Assembly (NCBI RefSeq): GCF_030680395.1
Contig: NZ_JAUXVR010000048.1
Location: forward strand, 31,941 to 95,940
Reading direction: 5' to 3'
DNA length: 64,000 bases
Source of the DNA: Methylobacter sp.
Lineage (GTDB): Bacteria > Pseudomonadota > Gammaproteobacteria > Methylococcales > Methylomonadaceae
Shown here: piece after piece, positions 57,968 to 64,000 of the stretch
Layout: every line of letters begins with the position of its first letter
How positions within the stretch are numbered: the stretch's first letter is position 1
The notes under the pieces: model-generated
Told to the model about the DNA's origin: nothing
Seen by the model: the letters and a program-made list of their open reading frames with translations, nothing else
Database searches by the model: none
Made by a program: the position numbers and the translations under genes

Positions 57968-59140
57968 ATGAGAGCTTTATGTTGGTACGGTACAAACGAT
58001 GTTCGGGTTACGACGGTGCCGGATCCTAAAATTATCAATAAGCACGATGCGATCATTAAAGTCACATCCACCGCTATATGCGGATCCGATTTGCATATTT
58101 TAGACGGCTTTCAGCCGACTATGGAAAAAGGCGATATATTGGGCCACGAGCCGATGGGCGAAGTTGTGGAAATTGGCAGTGACGTTAAAAAATTAAAGAT
58201 CGGCGACCGGGTTGTAGTGCCTTTTACTATCTCTTGCGGAGAATGCTTTTTTTGCAAAAAACAAATGTATTCTTTATGCGACAACTCCAATCCGGGCGCA
58301 GATTTAGCCCGCAAAGCAATGGGACATGCGACAGCCGGAATATTCGGTTATTCCCATATGCTGGGCGGTTATGCCGGCGGCCAAGCCGAATATTTGCGGG
58401 TTCCGTATGCCGATGTCGGTCCTTTTAAAATCCCCAATGGCATCCCTGACGAAAAAGTTTTATTTCTGTCGGATATTTTTCCTACCGGCTATATGGCGGC
58501 GGAAAATTGCGGCATTGAAGCCGGCGATACCGTTGCTGTTTGGGGTTGCGGCCCGGTTGCGCAGTTTGCTATTCAAAGCGCTTGGATGTTTGGAGCTGCC
58601 CGCGTCATTGCGATCGACAATGTGATTGACCGTCTTGAAATGGCGAGCCAGCAAGGAAGAGCGGAAACCGTCAATTTTGACGCTGTGGACGTTTATGATC
58701 AATTAATGGAAATGACAGGAGGGCGCGGCCCCGATCGCTGCATTGATGCGGTAGGATGCGAAGCGCATGCGGGCGGAACTCTGGACGGGATTATCGATGC
58801 GGTAAAAACAGCGACTTTGCTGGGTACTGATCGCCCTCATGTTTTACGGCAGGCCATTAAAAGTTGCCGCAAAGGCGGAACTATTTCGGTACCGGGCGTT
58901 TATGTCGGTTATGGCGATAAAATCCCGTTGGGAGCCGCCATGAATAAGGGCCTGACGCTAAAAACAGGTCAGACCCACGTCCAGAAATATATGCCGATTC
59001 TTTTCGAAAAAATTGAAAAAGATGAAATCGATCCATCCTTTGTCATTACACATCATATGCAGCTTGATGATGCCGCTAAGGGATACAGTATTTTTAAGGA
59101 AAAACAAGACCATTGCATCAAGGTTGTGCTAAAACCCTAG
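57968..59140 (+). CDS. Zinc-dependent alcohol/formaldehyde dehydrogenase
   Basis: A 390-residue medium-chain dehydrogenase of the FdhA-like subgroup. Catalytic zinc ligands are in [11 protein letters not shown] and [12 protein letters not shown]; the structural zinc loop is [15 protein letters not shown]; the cofactor fold has [20 protein letters not shown]. The insert [22 protein letters not shown] and the segment [11 protein letters not shown] are typical of glutathione-independent formaldehyde dehydrogenases and related alcohol dehydrogenases. GAGGAG before the ATG at 57968 favours this start over the ATG at 57950. Substrate is not provable from sequence, though formaldehyde oxidation fits a methylotroph. 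Confidence 0.9.
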   Translation: MRALCWYGTNDVRVTTVPDPKIINKHDAIIKVTSTAICGSDLHILDGFQPTMEKGDILGHEPMGEVVEIGSDVKKLKIGDRVVVPFTISCGECFFCKKQMYSLCDNSNPGADLARKAMGHATAGIFGYSHMLGGYAGGQAEYLRVPYADVGPFKIPNGIPDEKVLFLSDIFPTGYMAAENCGIEAGDTVAVWGCGPVAQFAIQSAWMFGAARVIAIDNVIDRLEMASQQGRAETVNFDAVDVYDQLMEMTGGRGPDRCIDAVGCEAHAGGTLDGIIDAVKTATLLGTDRPHVLRQAIKSCRKGGTISVPGVYVGYGDKIPLGAAMNKGLTLKTGQTHVQKYMPILFEKIEKDEIDPSFVITHHMQLDDAAKGYSIFKEKQDHCIKVVLKP

Positions 59141-59210
59141 CGTTCTTAATCACGAAGAATGTGCTCCTGTTGAAATAATTTCTCGCTCAAATCATTATCA
59201 AGGAGGCGTC

Positions 59211-60080
59211 ATGGCCGATATCAAGCACCCCGAACCCCCTTATCCGCCCCAACACCAGGATCGCCAGCCGGGACTGGAAACAGACATGAATCCCCAGCCC
59301 CAATCCCATGATCCCAATTATCAGGGTACCGGCAAGCTTAAAGGTAAAGTAGCCTTAATTACCGGCGGAGATTCCGGTATTGGCCGAGCCATCGCGGTGG
59401 TTTTTGCAAAGGAGGGCGCTGATTCGGCTATTGTCTACCTCAACGAACATGAAGATGCTGAAGAGACCAAGCGCTTGGTCAATGAGTACGGCCAACAATG
59501 CCTGCTGATTGCCGGAGATATTGGGGACGAAGACTTTTGCCGGGAGGCGGTTGAGCAAACCGTCAACGAATTGGGCCGACTGGATAGCCTGATTAACAAT
59601 GCGGCTGAACAGCATCCCCAAGAAAGTATTGAAGACATAAGCGCAGAGCAGCTTGAAAAGACCTTTCGCACGAACATCTTTTCCATGTTCTATTTAACCA
59701 AAGCGGCACTTAAACACCTTGAGCCCGGAAGCACTATTATTAATACGACTTCGGTAACGACTTACAAAGGCAGTCCCAAGCTACTCGATTACTCGGCTAC
59801 CAAGGGCGCTATTGTCGGTTTTACCCGGTCCTTGTCTCTGTCGCTAGCCAAGCAAAAGATCAGGGTTAACGGCGTTGCCCCCGGGCCTATCTGGACGCCG
59901 CTTATTCCATCAACATTCCCGTCTGAGCGTGTCGAATCTTTTGGTGAAGACGTACCGATGGGCCGGGTCGGTCAACCGGAAGAAGTCGCCAACTGCTTTG
60001 TCTTTTTAGCTTCGGATGATGCCTCGTATATCTCCGGGCAAATCCTTCATCCTAATGGCGGCACGGTAGTTAATGGTTAG
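59211..60080 (+). CDS. Short-chain dehydrogenase/reductase (YghA/Gsp39-like)
   Basis: A 289-residue SDR oxidoreductase. The long polar N-terminus (PPYPPQHQDRQPGLETDMNP) is characteristic of the YghA/general stress protein 39 group. Cofactor motif TGGDSGIGRA near residue 52, NNAAEQHP, the catalytic Ser in NTTSVTTYKGSP and YSATKGA (Tyr-x-x-x-Lys) are all present. A strong AAGGAGG lies before the ATG. It follows the dehydrogenase gene by 70 bp on the same strand and may share its promoter. Confidence 0.93.
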   Translation: MADIKHPEPPYPPQHQDRQPGLETDMNPQPQSHDPNYQGTGKLKGKVALITGGDSGIGRAIAVVFAKEGADSAIVYLNEHEDAEETKRLVNEYGQQCLLIAGDIGDEDFCREAVEQTVNELGRLDSLINNAAEQHPQESIEDISAEQLEKTFRTNIFSMFYLTKAALKHLEPGSTIINTTSVTTYKGSPKLLDYSATKGAIVGFTRSLSLSLAKQKIRVNGVAPGPIWTPLIPSTFPSERVESFGEDVPMGRVGQPEEVANCFVFLASDDASYISGQILHPNGGTVVNG

Positions 60081-60500
60081 TTGCCAAGTTGCGCTAATGC
60101 CTATGCCGATATTTTGCAGTCATTGTTACAGCGGTTTCAATTTTGATCAGTTAGTAACTATCAAACATAGAGCTATTTTAATGATTAACTGAATTTGAAA
60201 ACGCTGTATCTTGATAATATTATGTTAAGTGATTAATGTAATTATTCAGCAGAGTCGGAATATCGGCTTATATCTTTAAGATAAACATTGATAATATTGC
60301 GATATATAAAAATAACCGGCGGATTAATGTTTTATAAACTCTAATTTTTAATACTATCTATTTTATTTAATAGGGTTTCACTATGTATTCTTTTACCGTG
60401 AATGGCTTTAAATAAATCGCCGGTATTTTTAATTCTTTAGGGTAAATTATAAATATTAGATTGGGCCGGAATTAATTCATACTTTATTTATTCCTTTTTT
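60081..60500. other. AT-rich intergenic region
   Basis: Convergent region between the SDR gene and the LigD-like gene. Strongly AT-rich; no gene recognised. Confidence 0.4.
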
Positions 60501-60538
60501 AATACCGGTAGCGCGAATAAATTCGCGCTACCGGTATT
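60501..60538. repeat. perfect 38-bp palindrome
   Basis: AATACCGGTAGCGCGAAT, two bases, then its exact inverse. The 18-pair stem lies between two convergent genes. It may act as a bidirectional terminator; no T run follows on either side. Confidence 0.75.
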
Positions 60539-60620
60539 CAGCTTAACTTAACGGCAATAACGCGTTTCATGGAAACTACAAGCGGAAGTTATTTTTTAGC
60601 TGGAACCCGCGTAGGTTTTT

Positions 60621-61211
60621 TTAAGGTTTGTTGTCTTGGCTGCTTGCACTTAGCGCTTGATTGATCGGGGAATCTTTTGGCGTATCTGCCTCACTATTAT
60701 AATTCTCCTGCACCGCATAGTTATCTTGGCGTTTAATCAGCAACCAGGCGTTATCTTTACCGGTTCTTAGTTTAACCAGAGCAAACTCGCCTTTCAGCTT
60801 TTTGCCGTGTAAAACAATTTTTAAATGTCCTGCTTCTAGTGCTTTTAGTAATTCTTGTTCCGCTTCCTTTCCTGAATTCCGGTTGTCGGTGTAATAGCCG
60901 TGATCCCATATTTCAACTATGCCGGCGCCATAATTCCCTGGCGGTATTACGCCTTCAAAATCCTTATAATCATAAGGATGATCTTCTACCATGACGGCTA
61001 ATCTTTTATCGGCAGGATTCAAGGAAGGCCCCTTCGGTATGGCCCAGCTTTTTAAAACGCCTTCCATTTCCAGTCTGAAGTCATAATGCAGACGCGAAGC
61101 TTTATGCCGTTGCACGACAAAGATTAGCTTAGCGGAATGCTTTGCGGCTTTTGTTGCCGGTTCCGGCGACTTTTTAAAATTCCTTTTTTGCTCGTATTCA
61201 GTAAGCGGCAT
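60621..61211 (-). CDS. Stand-alone LigD 3'-phosphoesterase domain protein
   Basis: A 196-residue protein equal to the phosphoesterase domain of bacterial LigD. Active-site residues are in FVVQRHKASRLHYDFRLEMEGVLKSWAIPKGPS (His, Asp and Arg) and VEDHPYDYKDFEGVIPPGNYGAG, then WDHGYYT and LKGEFALVKL. This domain trims 3' phosphates or ribonucleotides at breaks during non-homologous end joining. No Ku or ligase gene is in the window. The C-terminus after LLIKRQD is a short polar tail. Confidence 0.93.
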   Translation of the reverse strand: MPLTEYEQKRNFKKSPEPATKAAKHSAKLIFVVQRHKASRLHYDFRLEMEGVLKSWAIPKGPSLNPADKRLAVMVEDHPYDYKDFEGVIPPGNYGAGIVEIWDHGYYTDNRNSGKEAEQELLKALEAGHLKIVLHGKKLKGEFALVKLRTGKDNAWLLIKRQDNYAVQENYNSEADTPKDSPINQALSASSQDNKP

Positions 61212-61303
61212 ATCTCAAGAAGCTTTTTTGCGGCTATTCAGGCTGGCTTTTACTTGCGCCATCAGATCTGTTGCTTTCGTATATACCACTTTCAAGTACA
61301 GAA

Positions 61304-62641
61304 TCAGTTAGAGCCCGGAACGTCGGTTGACGGAGTCACGCGCCAGATGCTGTTGCCTACATCGTCGGCAACCAATAATGCCGCTTGCTTGTCGATGGCG
61401 ACACCTACGGGTCTCCCGAACGCATTGCCATCGACGCTAACAAAGCCCGTCAGTACATCGACCGGATCGCCAAAAGGCATGCCTTGTCTGAACGGCACAA
61501 AAATTACCCGATAGCCGCTGCGCGGATTGCGGTTCCACGAACCGTGCTGGCCGATAAAAACGCCGTTATCGAAAGGGGTCGGCCAGGCTTTGCTCTTGGA
61601 AAAAGCTAAACCGAGAGCAGCGGTATGCGACCCGACTGCATAATCCGGTACTCTGGCCGTGGCGACCAGGTCGGGTCGCTGAGGCTGCACACGTTCGTCC
61701 AAGTGTTGTCCATAGTAACTGTAGGGCCAGCCGAAGAAACTGTCGGCGGGTACCGAAGTCAGGTAATCAGGAACCAGATCGCTGCCCAGTTCATCGCGTT
61801 CGTTAACCACGGTCCACAGCGCTCCGCCATCCGGCTCCCAAGCCAGTCCGTTGGGATTTCGAAGACCGCCGGCGTAGATGCGGCGGGTGCCTAACTTGGT
61901 ATCCACTTCCCAGATGGCGGCGCGACCGACCTCTTTGTCAAGGCCGTTCTCGGCCACATTGCTGTTCGAGCCCACTGTTACATAGAGACGCGAACCGTCC
62001 CGGCTGGCGAGGATATTTTTGGTCCAATGGTGATTGAGCGGCCCTGCCGGCAGGTCTATCACTTTAGTCCCCGGTTGAGCGATCCGGATTTCGTTTTCGG
62101 TATAAGGAAACTTCACCAGCGCATCCGAATTGGCCACATAGAAATCGTTGCCTATCAGAGCCATGCCGAACGGCGAGTTTAGCCCTTCGAGAAACACCGA
62201 TCGCGTTTCCGCTACACCGTCGCCATTGCTGTCCCGCAACAGTGTGATGCGGTTCGCGCTGGGTACGCCCGCGCCTGCATTCTCCATGAACTGCTTCACG
62301 ATCCAGGCTTTAAGGCTTTTGCCATCCTCGGGCTTCGGCGGTGCGTTAGTTTCGGCGACTAATACGTCGCCGTTAGGCAGCACATAAAGCCAGCGAGGAT
62401 GATCCAGTCCGGCGGCAAAAGCGTTGACGGTCATCCCAGGCGCTGCCACCGGTTTCCCGTTAGCGGGCCAGCCCACAGCCTGCGCGATGTTCACCGTGGG
62501 AATCAAGGTTGGGTTGGGCGGCGGCAGTTGGGGATGAGGACCAACGCCCGCTGCCACCGGTAACTGTGCTACTTCGCCGCATGCCGTCAGAGCTATCGCT
62601 ATCATTGCAGGTAACAACGATAGCTCTGGTTTGATGAACAT
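61304..62641 (-). CDS. PQQ-type sugar (sorbosone-like) dehydrogenase lipoprotein
   Basis: A 445-residue periplasmic beta-propeller. A signal peptide ends in the lipobox LTAC ([15 protein letters not shown]), so it is membrane-anchored. Then come [93 protein letters not shown] and the closing [12 protein letters not shown], as in PQQ-dependent glucose/sorbosone dehydrogenases. The frame is open upstream to 62812, but the ATG at 62641 makes the signal peptide. It follows the copper protein gene by 16 bp and is likely cotranscribed. The substrate is unknown. Confidence 0.9.
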   Translation of the reverse strand: MFIKPELSLLPAMIAIALTACGEVAQLPVAAGVGPHPQLPPPNPTLIPTVNIAQAVGWPANGKPVAAPGMTVNAFAAGLDHPRWLYVLPNGDVLVAETNAPPKPEDGKSLKAWIVKQFMENAGAGVPSANRITLLRDSNGDGVAETRSVFLEGLNSPFGMALIGNDFYVANSDALVKFPYTENEIRIAQPGTKVIDLPAGPLNHHWTKNILASRDGSRLYVTVGSNSNVAENGLDKEVGRAAIWEVDTKLGTRRIYAGGLRNPNGLAWEPDGGALWTVVNERDELGSDLVPDYLTSVPADSFFGWPYSYYGQHLDERVQPQRPDLVATARVPDYAVGSHTAALGLAFSKSKAWPTPFDNGVFIGQHGSWNRNPRSGYRVIFVPFRQGMPFGDPVDVLTGFVSVDGNAFGRPVGVAIDKQAALLVADDVGNSIWRVTPSTDVPGSN

Positions 62642-62657
62642 AGAATCCGGTCCCGGT

Positions 62658-63044
62658 TTAGTGCTGAGCGCTCGCCATTTGGAAGCAGCTTTCGGCACAT
62701 TTCTCACAGGCCTCGACGCACTCATCCATACCGCCGATTTTTCTGCAGTCTGCGGCGCAAGCTTCGCAGACTTCGGCGCAGACCGCGCAAAGACGATGCG
62801 AAAATGAAGCATTGCTGAGCTGAAAATTGGCTGACGTTTGGCAGATTTCGGCGCAGCTCATCATCAGACGGAAGTGTTCCGGTTCAACGTGCTTTCCGCC
62901 GGTCTTGAGGCAGTGGTTCATAGCCGTTTGCAGACAGACCTGATGGCAATAATTACAAGCTTCTATACAGGTTTGCATGGAATGTTCAGCGTACATGGAG
63001 CGTTCAGAGTGCATGGAATGTTGAGATTGAATTGGCTGAGTCAT
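62658..63044 (-). CDS. Csp3-like four-helix copper-storage protein
   Basis: A 128-residue Cys-rich helical protein. The 16 cysteines lie mostly in CxxxC and CxxC runs on four helices: [42 protein letters not shown] and [15 protein letters not shown]. This is the Csp (copper storage) family, which fills the helix bundle with Cu(I). It has no signal peptide, so the copy is of the cytosolic Csp3 type. The N-terminus adds a His/Met-rich segment ([17 protein letters not shown]) that could bind more copper. AGGAG precedes the ATG at 63044. A stress-regulon box is 135 bp upstream. Confidence 0.92.
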   Translation of the reverse strand: MTQPIQSQHSMHSERSMYAEHSMQTCIEACNYCHQVCLQTAMNHCLKTGGKHVEPEHFRLMMSCAEICQTSANFQLSNASFSHRLCAVCAEVCEACAADCRKIGGMDECVEACEKCAESCFQMASAQH

Positions 63045-63179
63045 GGGATTCTCCTGAGTTAAGGAACAATCGTGGTCAAAGATAGATAAGTCATCTCGAC
63101 CAGGAAGCAAGCTTTGAAGCGAGACAGTCGTTGCATCAAAACTTTGGGGAGACTGTAGCCGTGAAATCAGCCGTAGTCG

Positions 63180-63193
63180 GTACGGCATCGCAC
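63180..63193 (-). promoter_or_regulatory. stress-regulon box
   Basis: On the minus strand TAT-GTGCG-ATGC-CGTAC-CGACT, 135 bp before the Csp3-like gene. This is the closest match to the consensus. Confidence 0.7.
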
Positions 63194-63326
63194 ATACCGG
63201 CAGAATGAATGTTGTGAGCTTGATAACTTCATAGCAAATTGATTAATAATTAGTTTTGGATAGAGGCCTGATGAGCGATGAATTCATCGCACACTTTAGT
63301 AAGGTGTGCAGGTTTTTGCAGTTAAT

Positions 63327-63340
63327 GTGGGGTGCCGTAC
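63327..63340 (+). promoter_or_regulatory. stress-regulon box
   Basis: AAT-GTGGG-GTGC-CGTAC-AGACG, plus-strand orientation, 437 bp before the outer-membrane protein at 63778. Confidence 0.55.
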
Positions 63341-63777
63341 AGACGAGCTGATAACGGTGCGGTTAAATTATTTGATAATACTGGTATCGCAATGAAGTGT
63401 TTTTTGTAGAGATACTATCAACATAACGTCCTTCTGATAATAGAAAAAAATGAAATAATATGCTTAAATTAAAGAAATGATTTAACGGCTATTTGTCAAT
63501 AATATTATTGTAATGATGCAAAATATTTATTGAATTACATTCTCCCTGTTTCAAAAAATAATACTATAATTCGGTTATGTATACTTAAATAGAAAGCGTG
63601 TAACAATGGTTTAAAATTAATTAGACCTGATAGCCTTGTAGTTTCTTATAAATAGACTATAAGTAAATATCAGTTTAAGTGTTTCTTTCTATTTTTAATG
63701 GATTGACTGAGTAAAAGGTTAAATTGAACTATTTATTTTTATAAATCCCCATTTTTATTACACAGAAGGAAAATATT
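63341..63777. other. AT-rich intergenic region
   Basis: Over 400 bp with no gene recognised; presumably the leader of the outer-membrane protein. Confidence 0.4.
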
Positions 63778-64000
63778 ATGCTAAGAAAAAAAATATTAAC
63801 CATAGCCTCATTAACCCTCGTGGGCTTCTTGCCGTTGGCACAGGCTGCCGATCGCTTCGATGATGACCGTCGCTTCGATGATGATCGTTGGTACATCGCG
63901 CCGTTCGCTTCGTTTGTCAGAACCGGCGGCGACCGGGATGCAAGCGACGGCTGGGGCGGCGGCATGGGCATCGGCAAAATGCTCGATAAACATTTCAACG
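63778..64000 (+). CDS. Outer-membrane beta-barrel protein, 3' partial
   Basis: The first 74 codons run off the window. A Sec signal peptide (ILTIASLTLVGFLPLAQA, cut before ADRF) is followed by an Asp/Arg repeat (RFDDDRRFDDDRWYIAPFAS) and WGGGMGIGKMLDKHFN, resembling the first strands of an OmpA/OmpW-like barrel (WYIAPF...GGGMGIGK). AGAAGGA precedes the ATG. The class cannot be settled from the fragment. Confidence 0.7.
   Translation, partial: MLRKKILTIASLTLVGFLPLAQAADRFDDDRRFDDDRWYIAPFASFVRTGGDRDASDGWGGGMGIGKMLDKHFN

Overview
The window is a chromosomal segment of a gammaproteobacterium. The order thrS-infC-rpmI-rplT-pheS-pheT-ihfA-merR-tRNA-Pro is the classic gammaproteobacterial translation cluster. 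A cytosolic-type copper storage protein, a PQQ-type sugar dehydrogenase, an FdhA-like alcohol/formaldehyde dehydrogenase and a cyclic beta-1,2-glucan synthase would fit an aquatic or soil methylotroph of the Methylococcales, but no methane oxidation gene is present, so the genus is inference.

Layout. 1-0.84 kb: 3' part of a DUF4105 membrane protein. 1.3-12.0 kb: a defence island, all on the + strand: hsdR, a Phd/VapC-type toxin-antitoxin pair, hsdM, hsdS (with an unusual C-terminal extension), a PtuA/PtuB-like (Septu-type) ATPase-HNH pair, and a decayed SMEK-domain gene with two in-frame TAG codons. 12.1-19.9 kb (- strand): tRNA-Pro, MerR regulator, ihfA, pheT, pheS, rplT, rpmI, infC (AUC start), thrS, tRNA-Val. 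20.1-31.9 kb: an RlpA-like lipoprotein behind a structured leader, a 2,883-residue NdvB-type glucan synthase, and small envelope proteins including an OmpA-like lipoprotein. 32.5-37.8 kb: a hybrid sensor kinase with CHASE3 and four PAS domains, its translationally coupled response regulator, and a Crp/Fnr-family regulator. 38.4-57.4 kb: a dense run of general-stress and envelope genes (CsbD, SmbP-like, BON/YqjD/holin operon, class I aldolase, glycogen phosphorylase, DUF502, HPII catalase, hemerythrin, four tandem YqjD-like paralogues, YflT-like, PRC-barrel, KGG-repeat, ChaB). 58-64 kb: alcohol dehydrogenase, stress-type SDR, stand-alone LigD phosphoesterase, PQQ-type dehydrogenase, Csp3-like copper protein, and the start of an outer-membrane protein.

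The most interesting signal is a non-coding one. A 14-bp dyad, GTRCG-N4-CGYAC, usually flanked as (T)AT-box-NGAC, occurs at least 12 times between 20 and 63.4 kb, always intergenic and always in the same orientation as the next downstream gene, 54-437 bp before the start codon. The genes behind it are mostly the stress and envelope genes listed above. None was seen in the defence island or the translation cluster. The architecture (two 5-bp half-sites, 4-bp spacer) is that of FNR-type operators, and a Crp/Fnr-family regulator is encoded in the middle of the region, so a single stress regulon controlled by that protein is a testable hypothesis.

Other points of note are pseudogenes (SMEK, HAD), nested inverted repeats, a perfect 38-bp palindrome and an SD-sequestering hairpin before rlpA. 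No insertion sequence, prophage, CRISPR array or rRNA gene was seen.
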